A stretch of 64,000 nt of DNA, taken from positions 53,632,510 through 53,696,509 of the forward strand of contig OX457024.1 in assembly GCA_949752745.1 (NCBI GenBank). The letters are read 5' to 3'. This document shows, in pieces, positions 39,931-51,099 of this stretch. Source of the stretch: Protula sp. h YS-2021. Its lineage: Eukaryota; Annelida; Polychaeta; Sabellida; Serpulidae. How positions within the stretch are numbered: the first letter of the stretch is position 1; the number at the start of each line of letters is the position of its first letter. The notes under the pieces were generated by a model. It saw nothing but the letters and a program-made list of their open reading frames with translations, was not told the DNA's origin and did no database searches. The translations under genes were made by a program, and so were the position numbers.

Positions 39931-40787
39931 AACCTGTTATTCTCGTCTGACACCCTCCCTCAAACCTGGTATTCTCGTTCAACCCTCAAACCTGGTATTA
40001 TCATCCTACCCCCTCAAACCTGGTATTATTGTTCGACCCCACTCCCGTAATCGATGATGTCATAGATGGTTATGATGTAAGAGAGATTATCAACAGCACA
40101 TTATTTCAGATCTACTGAACTAATTTTAACCATATTTTAGCAAAGTATTCAATAATACTTTAAGTTTTTTTATTGAAGATAGCATTAACTAAAAAATTTC
40201 AAACGAGCATATCTTTAAAACTAATAGGTTGATTTTAACCAAGTTTTGAGCAAAGTATTCAGCAATACTTTAATTTTTTCTTACTTATGTTGATGATATC
40301 CACTCCCTTCAAACCTATTATTATGGTCGTCCACCACCCTCCCCCTAAAACGTGATCAATGATGTTATAGAGGGATATGTAAGGTAGACATGGCAACTTC
40401 AACAGCGCATTACTTGAAAACTAATGGACTAATTTCAACCATGTTTTCAGAAAAGTATTCAGTAAGACTTTAATTTTTTTGAAGACGGCAATTGCTAAAA
40501 AATTCAAACGAGCACAACATTATAACTATTAGATTGATTTTAACCATGTTTTCAGCAAAGTATTCAGTAAGACTTCAATTTTTTCTTATTAATGTTGATG
40601 ATATCCACTCCCTTCAAACCTGTTATTGTTGTCGTCCTCCCCTTCCCTCCTGAAACGTGATCAATGATGTTATAGAGGGATAGACATCATGGCAACTTCA
40701 AGAGCGCATTACTTTGAAACTACTGCAACAATTTCAACCATGTTTTCAGCAAAGTATTCAATAAGGCTTACATTTTTTTGTTGCCTG

Positions 40788-43174
40788 TAGGGGTGCGTAT
40801 TGCTAAAAAATTATATCGCAATACGTATCGCAATATAGCATTTCATATCGCGATATATCGCGATATTTCCACGTAATATAAAAAAGAAACTTGTTTGATT
40901 TTTGCAACATTTATTCGAAACTTTTATAAGTCTTGAGTAAACAATCCGAAGGCTAAGTGACACAGCTTAGTATAGCTCTCAATCTAACTAATTACTGTGT
41001 GATTATCGCGCAAATTTCGTTGTGCATGCAAGTTTTTGTAGCAAGATCATAATATTAAACAGTCTCCCATGAAAAGTATTCACACTTATTGTTATGTCTC
41101 GACTTTAAACGGCTTACAAACAGAACGTACTTACTTTATAAAACTAAAACTATGTCTTGCAGTAAATTATGACTACATTCAAAGTATTCAGTGTCTAATA
41201 TTTACTGTAAACCATTATTCTTGAATAACAAGTAATCTTAGATTTCATAGGCCCCACCTTGTGGCGAACAGTTACCCGGAGAAAAAATACCTTCGGATGA
41301 GTAAATTTTGTGACTGAAACGGAATTGTAGATATAAATTTTGAGTTCTGATAAAAATTACGAAATTGGTGTGGGCGTGGTTGACATATCGAAGAATCTAC
41401 TCCTTGTACAATACGCAGCTTAACTACAGATGTGTGTGCTTCATTTGTTTGGAGCCAATACTTCCACTTTTTGGATGAATTTATAAATGTAAAATAATTT
41501 TTCCTTTTGAAAAGAATGAAGCAAACACATTTGCTAAGATCAGCCAGGGGATTACAAGGTTCCCTAAATAGAACCCCTGTTTCCAGGTCCACCGGAGAAA
41601 GAAATACATCACGAAAAATAGGCAGCCTAATTGAGCCTTAAATTGATGGAAAAGAATAAATTCAAAAATATTTAGCGAAATGGGACCTTATACCGTAAAG
41701 TACCATTTCCTAAATTTCGAAATAATTACCGACGACAGACATATGTTTCTTTCCCACACTGGGCGGTTCTTAGCTCGGACTCATCTATGCAATTCTAGCT
41801 ATTTTCTACATTTATGACCACAATACCTTCATTGTATAAAATTTCAGCTCTCTACATGAAATAGTTTCGGCGGTGCGGCGTCGACAAAACAGTACCCAAA
41901 ATGTTGGAAGTAAGAAAATTCATTAACTTGGACAAGTTGTAGTTTCGAAAATTTTTAGTCAATTTCAAAAATAATACACTGTTGCACATCTGCATAATAT
42001 ATATATTTACTCGATAAAATATCACACCAATCCGCCTGAAAGTTAGCGAGATATTGTGTCGACAAAATACAGCGTTTGCACAAAGTTCTATCCCACAGTA
42101 TCACATATTTCACAATTTCCCATTTCGTCAATTTTCGGTCGATTTAAAAAATAATACGCCTTTGCGCATCTTCAACCTTTATATTTTCACTGTATAAAAT
42201 TTCAGCTCTCTACATAAAACAGTTTCGGCGCTACGGCGTCGATAAAAAAGAGCCCAAAATGTTGACGGACGGACAGGCAGACGGACAGACGGACAGAACC
42301 CATTTCTATAGGCCCCTTTTCCGTGGGGTGGGGGTTATAAATCGCTAACTTTGATGTAGTAAAAACGCCACTAAATAAAATTAATCTCCAGATACTATAA
42401 TTGTTTTCAGAACATTGCAAACTTATCAAGTAGGTCAAAACTAGATCTGAGAATTAGCTGTGCTTAACGTCGTTAAGCAAAGCTGTTCCTATAACACATT
42501 ACATGTTTTTCTTAGGAAAGATGAGCATGTCCACTTTGTCTGGAGACAGTTGTGATCTCTTTGACGTAGAAAACACCCTTTCGGCAGGAACACTTGTAGC
42601 CGGGATACACAAGACTGATTTTGCGTAACGTGCGAAAAGCGGTATTTTTGTCTCGTTTTCTTTCCATATTTCAAGCGGGTTTACATCTAAATCAGCCTGT
42701 AAAAACTTTTTGACTTCGTCTTGTACTCTTTCTTGGAAGGAATTTGGTGGTTCCACTTTGGTCACAAATACGTCTCCCAGTAAGGCGCTAAGTGGCGTTG
42801 TCTTAGATGACACAGTCTTCTCATTGGGTTCGGTTTCTCTTTTAACTTTCTTTTGGGTTGGTTCTACAAACTCTCCCATGTTAGGGAGTAGCGGTAAATC
42901 GGCAGACCCCTCATTGTTTGGGTTCTGTCTTTCTTCTTTCACTTGAACACCAGACTGGGCGAGCTTGTGCACATTTTGTGCCAGACAATCGTTTGTCTCA
43001 ATGAGTTCAGCTTCCGATAAAAATGCCAGAGACTTGCAAATGTAAGACTTACAACAGAGACAGTATAAAAAAAATCGAGAAAAAAAACTGGTATTTGGAA
43101 ATTTCTATCGCGAATATGGTATTGCGAAAAAATATCGCGATATCTCGCCGTACCGGTTAATATCGGCACCCCTA
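40788..43174 (-). mobile_element. hAT element relic, about 2.4 kb
   Basis: The left end has TAGGGGTGCG and the right end GGCACCCCTA. Near both ends sit ATATCGCGATAT palindromes (about 40849-40872 and 43131-43145), likely subterminal binding repeats. Inside is a minus-strand hAT transposase C-terminal region (42972-42499). A clear 8-bp target duplication was not found, so the exact limits are uncertain. The interior also holds GACGGACAGGCAGACGGACA next to TTCCGTGGGGTGGGGG (about 42264-42335), a tail common in mollusc repeats. Confidence 0.65.
42499..42972 (-). pseudogene. hAT transposase C-terminal domain
   Basis: 157 codons open from MHKLAQSGVQVKEERQ; coding text appears to continue upstream with SLAFLSEAELIETND. 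The end, PLEIWKENETKIPLFARYAK then VLCIPATSVPAERVFSTS and LSPDKVDMLIF, is the hAT dimerisation domain (ZBED/AC-type). The BED finger and most of the catalytic core are missing, so an internal deletion is likely. It is the remnant transposase of the surrounding element. Confidence 0.75.
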
Positions 43175-43575
43175 CAAACGAGCAAAATTTTAAAACTATT
43201 AGATCGATTTTAACCACGTTTTCAGCAAAGTATTCAGTGAAACTTTATGTTTTTTATTGATGACGGTATTTGCTAGAATATTTCAAACCAGCATAATTGT
43301 AAAACTATTAGGTCTATTTTAACCACATTTTCAGCAAAGTATTCAGTAAGACTTTATTTTTTCGCATTGATGTTGATGATATCCACTCCCTTCAAACCTG
43401 TTATTGTCGTTGTCCACCTCCTTGACATGTCATTGTCGTCCACACTCCTCAAACCTGGTATTATCGTCCACCACCCCTCTCTCCCCCCCCCGAGTGTATG
43501 TGTACATGATGAGTATATATGCGCACAATGGTAAGAAAATAAGGTACTGCAATACTGAACATTTTTACTGAATGT

Positions 43576-44278
43576 GTGAAAATGGAAGAAAGAATTCGAG
43601 AATTTCTAAGTCCTAAGTGTTGTCAGAAGCACAGCTTATCAACAAATGATAAAATTTTAATAACTACCCTACTGCTGGAATATGATCAGTTCAAATTGGA
43701 GAAGAAATTGGAGCAAGTAAACCGCTTACTCAATCATAATAAAGATATTGAAATTGATCGGTTTGCTGGATCTGCAGCCGTCGTCGCTGCCAAACGCTGC
43801 AGATTAACTAAGGAAAACTATGTACCTCCGAAAAGGAAAGAAGTGGAAAATGTGCAAGTGCCTGCCGGCTGCAAAACTTAAGAATGTACAAGTGGGGCTG
43901 CCACCAGAAATAGGCATGGGGAAGCTGAATATACATGAAATACAAGCTATACCATTCTCACAACAAACAACATCTGAAATAAAAGCGTTTGATGAGGGAG
44001 CAAAAATATTTTTGAAGGAGATATTTCAAGAGAAACTACAACAATGCGCCTTCTGCCAAACAGTAATAGGAAGCAATCAACGTTTATTCAGTCATTATGA
44101 GAAGTGTTCTGCAGCCATGAAGCCGATGAAAGTGACTTGCCTCTGTGGTAAAGAACTGAAGAGAAACAGTCACAGTACACAGTCATTTTGCCAAGTGTGG
44201 AAAAGCTCCTCATCTCTCTGTCCTTTAGAGGCAGAAATTAACATATTTAAAGCCCTTCTAAGGGCTTCAGTACTATGA
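43576..44278 (+). pseudogene. Unknown protein with C2H2-like finger, one frameshift
   Basis: The first frame starts MKMEERIREFLSPKCCQKHS and stops after about 100 codons; a +1 frame (43820-44278) continues. Together they give a helical N-half (LLLEYDQFKLEKKLEQVNRL), a Lys-rich linker, then CAFCQTVIGSNQRLFSHYEKC and CLCGKELKRNSHSTQSFC, both Cys/His-rich. The frame change is near 43870. It faces another zinc-finger pseudogene (44294-44760). No family is recognised; a repeat-borne gene is likely because broken convergent genes sit among repeats. Confidence 0.4.
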
Positions 44279-44293
44279 AATAAGCAAGCCGTG

Positions 44294-44760
44294 TCATAAA
44301 AGTATGTGTATGTGTGTGTGTACGAGTGAAGAATTTTTATTGATGATGTCATGTGCCTTTGAATACTCATATTTTTTATAAACATAGTAACTAAGGTCTT
44401 CAAAAAAGTTTTGATAATGACCTAGATGTTGATAATGTTGAATATATTTGAATAGTTTCATGAACAGTTGTTTTAGTCGACGCTTATAAATGGGTCGAAG
44501 ATCATCACTTGCTCTTTCAAGTGCATCTTCAATCCCTTGTTCTTCATATTCTGAAACCTTTTCCTGAAATTTGTCATCATGGTCATCATATGCTTCTTGG
44601 ATCATATCATACCAAACAGAGTCTGTTCCTGACTCACTTTCAGAACTGCTGTTATCGTCACCCTCGCTACAATGGTTCATATGTTTGAACAAAACCTCTT
44701 GGCTGTTTATAACGCACCACATTCTGTACAAGCATGTTCATTCTTTTCAGCCATGTTGAT
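44294..44760 (-). pseudogene. Unknown protein: C2H2-like finger, acidic linker, helical domain
   Basis: A minus-strand ORF (44731-44294) has INSQEVLFKHMNHC, an acidic run (EGDDNSSSESESG), then VWYDMIQEAYDDHDDKFQEK and RPIYKRRLKQLFMKLFKYIQ. A start and CTECG lie just upstream in another frame, so an indel near 44712 splits the finger. The arrangement of finger, acidic stretch, W-x-x-x-I-x-x-A-Y and P-x-Y-x-x-x-L helices is, from memory, a recurring family in aquatic invertebrate genomes with unknown function. This recollection is not verified. Confidence 0.4.
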
Positions 44761-44944
44761 ACTTTGACTTTCCATAGAAGACTCACCCTCGCCTCCATTC
44801 ACTTATGATGTGTGTGCATGCGTTAAGTGTCTTTTAAGACTTTTTGCCAATAATAAGATTTTTAATAAATTTTGCATTGATATATCCTTTCGGTTCCACA
44901 TCCAGTTCTCAAATGATAAAAAAGTCTTTGAACGTCAATATATA

Positions 44945-45250
44945 TACAATAATGGTAACAACTGTTGTTGCTACAACTACGGCAACAACAACAATGGCAA
45001 CAACTGTTGCTCCACAACTGCAACAACAGCAAGGCAACAACTGTTGTTGTCACAACAAGGGCAACAACAATGGCAACAACTGTTGCTGCACAACAACGGC
45101 AACAACAACAATGGTAACAACTGTTGTTGCTACAACAACGGCAACAACGATAATGGCAACAACAATGACAACAACTATTGTCGCCACAATAATGGTAGCA
45201 ACAACAATGGTAACAACTGTTGTTGCCACAACAACGGTAGCAACCTCAAA
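44945..45250. repeat. CAA/TTG microsatellite with CAACTGTTG palindromes
   Basis: GGCAACAACAATGGCAACAA-type units alternate with CAACTGTTGTTG, giving many short self-complementary words. Poly-Asn/poly-Thr ORFs on the plus strand and a Val-rich ORF on the minus strand are by-products. Confidence 0.85.
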
Positions 45251-45309
45251 TCGACCCAAACAAATAGCAACATGAAATCTGGTTTTAATTTGGTTATGAC
45301 TGATCGAGG

Positions 45310-47260
45310 TCATGGGTGATCCAGATCAACGTCTAATCAATGTCTTTGATACAACGTTGAATAGACAGTGGATAAACAAGGTTATTTAGATGTTGCTTGT
45401 GGTCTCAACCGAAACGCCAGTTTCTCTTACGTCTAATGAACGTATATGGTGCAACGTTCACTAGACTTTGGAAATAGACGTTGCATAGGTGTCGAAAGTC
45501 GTTGTGGGAATACTTCCAACCAAGGCGGGGTCCTTTGGATGAGAGGTTACCACGACACCTTATAGTTGTCACGGTATAGCCGGTGATTCTGCTAAATGTT
45601 TGCCATGTCTATGTGACGTCGCTCTCCGACGCCTAAAGAAAGTTGGCAGGTAGATGTTGCAGACTTCGAAATCATCCAAAACCCGATGTCGTGCCATTGT
45701 CAAAGTTTTACTGGGATAAATACATTATTATGAGGTCACAAGCGTTAATGTGCCGTCATGGCGCAACAATCCTTAACAAATGTGCGGCTTATGTACATAA
45801 GCAAAGATTTACTTTTGGCGATTGGTTTCGGTTGCTCACAGAATCCCAAAATTTAAAAAAAAAAGAAAAAAAAACAGAATAAATTAAGAAAAGAACCTCG
45901 AATGTATAATTTGTTTATTTCTTTAGAACTACACCGATTTCACTACCGAGTACCAAAACTTTACACTTATGAGTGCAAAATCAACATAATGAAGGCTTAA
46001 AAGATAGGAGTTCTATATAGAACTTAAAAGTAATGTCACCTAAGCAGTTGCATGTACAAATTTTCGAGACAAAAATATAGAACAACACTTTTTAACTATC
46101 CTGTTGCAAAATGGAGCGCGCTAGTAGATAGAGAGACAGCTTTTTAGCAAAAGATGTTTGGGATTCGCCAGACTGGTGAAAATTTGCAAATCGCCAAGAT
46201 AAACTAATATCAACCATCATCTTCTAAACTTGAATAGCCATCCATCACCAAAGTTATATTGCGGTCAAATGAATACTTTATAGGGAAAGGCAGTTATTCA
46301 AGGCTTACACACGGACGAACAAACGATATCAGAGGCCACACGATCACCTGTACATTGCAAACACAACCGCATTCATTTTATATCATACTTATTGAAAGCA
46401 GAATGCAATTTTGAAGAAGTTATGAAGTAAATATGCATTCTTTGAGCTGATCTGTTGATCTTGAGGTCTGTACTTTTGTTAATGTAGTCTAAGCAATGTG
46501 ACCTCAAAGGAACAAAAACTAATGCAGGATACTTCAGTATAGTATAGTTGAGGGTGACGCCATATGTATGTGTACCAAGTGTCATTTTCCTAGCTTCAGC
46601 CGTTACGAAAGGAAAAGGACAAAACACAAACTTCCGAAAAATTACTAATTCCTCAAGAAACTGAATATCGAATAGCGAAAATTATACTTTGGACCTTAAA
46701 AGTTACGATACTGAATACTTAAAATCTGGAATTTCACAAAGAAGTTTGCTAAAAGTAATGTCTTGATTTTAGCTGCATCAAAACTCAGAACACACCTTTT
46801 GCTCAGTTTCGGGCCAGAAAACATGCGAGTCCATATAATGTACACCGGAACCCGGAAATCGAACCACCTATTGGCCAAAAGTGATCCGGACTCGAGCAAA
46901 TTTGTTGTGTAAGAGTGCATGTTTGTTATGTTTATAGTGTACCGGTATGAAATGAAATAATAACGCCTCTTTCTATTCTAAAATCATCAACCTTATTCTT
47001 ACATCCAATCTATTTATCACAAAATAATTTCGAAAAAATCTGAAGACTGAAAAATCTGACCAGAAAAATTAATCATTTTTTACATCAACTTTACGGCAAA
47101 ATCTACATAATCTGGAGATTTAAAAGGTCTGACGCAGAATAAATCAGTGTTTATGCATATTTCCAACTTAATCGACAAAATCTAAAGATTAACGGAATAG
47201 TCTACTGATACTACGCTTTAATTAGGATCTTTTCACAAAAAATGGTCCATTTTGACCTGC
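45310..47260. other. Non-coding stretch
   Basis: No supported gene. The first 250 bases hold AACGTCTAATCAATGT/CAACGTTGAATAGAC text of a dispersed family also present at about 48560-48860 and 52130-52260. Other ORFs lack motifs. Confidence 0.5.
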
Positions 47261-47399
47261 TTGAAGGTACACTTTGATCTCACAACGACACTTTGCTATT
47301 CTATTTCGATGTGGACACCGTCACTCAGGCATCTGAGATCTTTGGTCAAGCACAGCGTCTTCAGTTGATCCACAAAGCTCAAAGCCTGTCGTAGAGTGA

Positions 47400-48141
47400 T
47401 GACAGATCCTTATCATTGGGCTCAATGTCACTGGACGCATCAGGGCTTAATTCTGCCAAAAGTCTCTGCTCCCACTTGTCAGTGATCTCGTTTGTTCTTG
47501 TCGATACTCTCATACTCCTGGGTACTCAGAGACTTGTCCAGATTCTCTGCAAAACTTGCCATCAAGTCTACCAGGACGTCATCACAGATGTCGACTCCCT
47601 AATCATCGATAATTTCGGGAGTCTTTCGCTTCCACTCATCAACACTGTCATTATTTACAGAGCCCCGTTGACAGGATACATTAAAACAAGCAATATTGTG
47701 ACGTTTCTTGAAACGATCAAGCCAACCATTTCCCGCTTTAAAGTCGGGTTTTCCCAGTTTTTTTTTTTGCCAATTCCAAAGCGTTCTCTTGAATTAGAGG
47801 TCTGGAGACCGGAATATTGTTTCCTCGAGCAACTCCCAAACAGAGTTGTCAATGTCTTCACTTTCACGTTCATAGCAAAAACGTTTCTTTTCCGGTTGGT
47901 TTTTTTCTTCAAAGGCGGCGAAATAATCAGCTTTTAGTTTGAAAACTCGTTGGATTTGAGATTTGTTCACACCAAATTTGTCTGCTAAATTTCTCTGACT
48001 TTCAACTTTACTTAAGTTTATCATCTCTACTTTCTGTCGTGAACAGAGAGATCTTTTCGCTTTTTTCTTGCGCTTTCCATGATTTAAAAGTCTGTGGTAA
48101 TGATCATTTTTGCCCCCTTTATATACGAAATAAAAATGCAA
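47400..48141 (-). pseudogene. Tigger/CENP-B-like (pogo) transposase fragment
   Basis: The minus-strand ORF 48141-47794 holds a CENP-B-type N-terminal helix-turn-helix: SLCSRQKVEMINLSKVESQR followed by NLADKFGVNKSQIQRVFK. Further on, in shifted frames around an 11-A run at about 47760-47770, come ALELAKK and NGWLDRFKKRHNI, the second (Tc5-type) helix-turn-helix, and the approach to the DDE domain. An in-frame TAG lies near 47601. The catalytic DDE core is not recognisable. Both DNA-binding halves therefore persist without a working nuclease. Confidence 0.75.
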
Positions 48142-48144
48142 TTA

Positions 48145-49585
48145 AGAACCTGAGTATACAAATCAGTTGAGTTTTTAGGATTAATTAATTAAATGTATTC
48201 GATCTATTATTTTAAAATCTCCATTTTGTTTGAAATGGGTTAAAACTGTATGAGCAGCACCGAAGATGCGACATCACACACTAGAAAATCCCCTATTCAT
48301 AATCACATTGACGGAGTTTCATTTAATCCAACAAGTCCTTTGTGTACTCAAGAAGGCATAATCCCCAACCCAATCAAAGCAGTCAATAAACCTGTGATAA
48401 TTAAACACTATAATCCCAAACACAGATAACCTCAATTGATGTTTGTTTACTGAGTACGTGTCATATGTGTAGGCTGGGATTTCCGGGGTTCTGGTTGCGT
48501 TTGGGACTCACAAAAGTGGTCCGATTTCCGAGGTGGTCTAATTTGCGGGGTCCACCCGACCAAACTGCAACGTTAATTTGGTTGCAATTTGGTTGTGTTT
48601 GGTTGTGACCATAGATCAACGTTTAATAAACGACACAACGTTAATAACAAAAACATTGGTTAACATAGGTGTTTAGATTTTGATTTTGGTTGAAACCGAA
48701 CCAGCACTTTCTTCGGCATCTAATCAATGTATTTGTTAAAACTTTGGATAGAAATCTGAAAATCGACATGGTGCAGTATTTGAAAACTCATATATACAAC
48801 GTCGGGAGATGGACGATGTTTCGACTTCCATTCTCAATCCATTCGAAACATTGATTAGAGGTAGGAGAATCGACATCATTCAATGTGGGCAGCTATACAC
48901 TGTTTTGATTCCTATAATCAACCGAAACGGTGCTGTGGATTAGAGGAATTTTGGGAGTGGAGTGTTTCGAAAGTGGGTTTAACTTCTTAACTTTCCCTGT
49001 ACTTTGAAATCTTCTGTAATAAATGAACTTAAACTCGACATTAGAAGTGCCAAAATTAAAAAACGATAAAATGACGTCATAATGATGCCATGATGCAGAA
49101 AAAAAATAGCTCAACAAATACTTCTTCACAAAAAGTTGTCTCATCACGTGTTTTACTCCGAAGCTGTAATGACGTCACACAAGGAAAAAGAAGGCCAACT
49201 TATTCCTTATCAAAAAGTAGTTTCATAACTTATTTACTCCGAAGGTGTAAGCGCTAGCGGTTTCGAATTATTTAACATTTAAAGATTCCATTCTGTCATT
49301 AGACGGCGATGATGCCATACGTAAAAATGACTAGGTAAAAATATTGCTAGGAGGATCAAAACCCTTATCAGCGGTAGGTATAAGTTTCATTTTCCTAGCT
49401 TCAACCGTTTCGAAGGAAAAAACACAAAAAGGAAAAGATAAACTTCTAGAATTTTCAGTACACTGCTTGGGACTCAAGTGTAAATAAAACATTGAAATTT
49501 ATTTTTTTTAACCTCTTGGACTCCAAACCGAATTTCGTTATATGGTAGCGAATTAGCACCTACTTGCAATGGTACAATGGCATAG
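48145..49585. other. Non-coding stretch with a dispersed repeat
   Basis: At 48560-48860 text such as TGGTTGTGACCATAGATCAA and CGTTTAATAAACGACACAAC belongs to the same family as 45270-45440 and 52130-52260. No gene was seen. Confidence 0.45.
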
Positions 49586-49594
49586 ACACAATAT

Positions 49595-50079
49595 GGTAAA
49601 CGGTCATCTGCCCCCCGGTCAACTGCCCCCCCCCCTTTTTTGCAACCCGGTCGACTGCCCCCCTTGCAATTTGACGGGGTCGTCATCCGCCTCCCCCCTC
49701 CTTTTTTTAGTGGAAAAAAATTCTTTAAAAATTAGCCAGTTGTGATGTCCCCGTCTACTTCGTCTCTGAAACAATTGATCTTCATTGATCTATTCACCAA
49801 TATTGATCTTAGGAGAGACTGATCCGTAAACTAATTGCTTTTCTAATTGCAATGAGTTTCCTATTGGTGAATTGCAATTTACCTAGGTGCAATACATTCA
49901 ATAAAATGAATATAAATTTATTTATTGTGTCTTTGTAAGCCAAGAACCCAAGAAAAAATAGTAAATGGAGGGGGCAAGAGACCACCCCTCCACTTTTAGG
50001 GAGGGGGGGGGGCAGTCGACCGGGTTGCAAAAAAAGGGGGGGGGCAGATGACGGGGGGGGGGGCAGATGACCGGGATTC
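49595..50079. mobile_element. Foldback/MITE element with C-rich/G-rich arms and a 9-bp target duplication
   Basis: ACACAATAT occurs immediately outside both ends (49586-49594, 50080-50088). The left arm, CGGTCATCTGCCCCCCGGTC with CGGTCGACTGCCCC, is inverted on the right as GGGGCAGTCGACCGGG with GGGGCAGATGACCGGG. A 300-bp interior contains AATTGCAATGAG/CAATTTACC text and no ORF. The 8-9 bp duplication suggests a hAT-type non-autonomous element. Confidence 0.8.
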
Positions 50080-50109
50080 ACACAATATACCTGGTCAAAA
50101 AACAAGTCT

Positions 50110-51085
50110 CAAAATAAGTTCAAATTCGCGCTGTTTTTGAGACACTTGCAAACTTTCAGTTTTTGATCTTGACCATGGCCGAGATTGTCATGGTTATCGA
50201 GGTACCTAGTATGTAATCTAGTTTAGTCGAACAGGATTAAAAATAACCTTAAAATCGCCCCATCTCTGTCTGTTTTTGAGACAATAGTCAACTTCCGGTT
50301 TTTGGCCTTGACCATGACCAAGGCGGTCACAGTCACCGAAGCACCTCTTACATAACGTATCATGGGCCCAAAAGGAAGAAAATAAGCTCAGTATTGCCAA
50401 CCCTTTTTGAGATGATGGTCAGTTTCCGGTTTCTGACTGTGACTTTGAAGAGGAGATCAAGGTCACTGAAATGCCTCTTACATAACGGCTTTTAGGCCCT
50501 AAGGAAAAATAAGCTAAAATCGCTTTATTTCTAACCTTTTTCGAGATAATGGTCATCTTCTGGTTTTTAACCTTGACTATGACCGAAAGATCAAGGTCAC
50601 CGAGTTTCTTCTTATAAAACATCTTCAAGTTCAAAGGATTGAAACAAATTCGGAATCACTCCATCTCTAATGATTTTCGAGAGAATGGCCAATTTTTGAT
50701 TTTTTCACTTTGACCATGACCGTGGAAGTCAAGGTCACCGAGGTACCTCATACATAACGTCTTTTAGGTGGAAAGGACCGAAAATAAGCTCGAAATCCCT
50801 CTATCGCTAATTGTTTTCGAGATAATGGTGAATCTTATTCTAACGCTTTCGGATGCAATGGTCAGAAGACTTTTAACTTTGACCCTGAATCTCGAGATTC
50901 AGATCGCGAGGTTTAAAAATAAGGGTTTAAAAATATTTGACCTAATGTTGACCTTCGCCTTGAAGGTCAAGGTAAAAACATTATCGATTTCACTAGGAAT
51001 CGCTACCCTCTATACCTTTTCCAAATGCTCTCCTTCTACGTCAAATCTTGTAGAAGGATTTCTGGAAACTCCTGAAGGTCAAGGT
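50110..51085. repeat. Degenerate tandem satellite, about 120-bp units
   Basis: Five to six diverged units each contain TTTTGAGA-AATGGTCAA-TTCCGGTTTTTGACCTTGAC, a TCAAGGTCACCGA core, TACATAACG and AAAATAAGCT-AAATCGC. Units recur near 50270, 50400, 50540, 50670, 50800 and partly 50950. Short ORFs here have no motifs. Confidence 0.75.
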
Positions 51086-51099
51086 TAAATCATGCTTTC

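Larger units (their letters stand above)
39935..43500. repeat. Tandem array, about 305-bp units, split by a hAT element
   Basis: Short CTCAAACCTGGTATTATCGT units (39940-40040) lead into larger units marked by GATGATATCCACTCCCTTCA at about 40289, 40594 and 43376, with AACCATGTTTTCAGCAAAGT once or twice per unit. Copies differ by several percent. The 40788-43174 segment is an inserted hAT relic. Confidence 0.75.

Noticed and set aside
41272..41592. 106-codon minus-strand ORF inside the hAT relic
   Set aside because: No similarity to a hAT transposase and no other recognisable domain.
44810..45319. Asn-rich and Thr/Val-rich ORFs on both strands
   Set aside because: They follow the CAA/TTG repeat phase in every frame.
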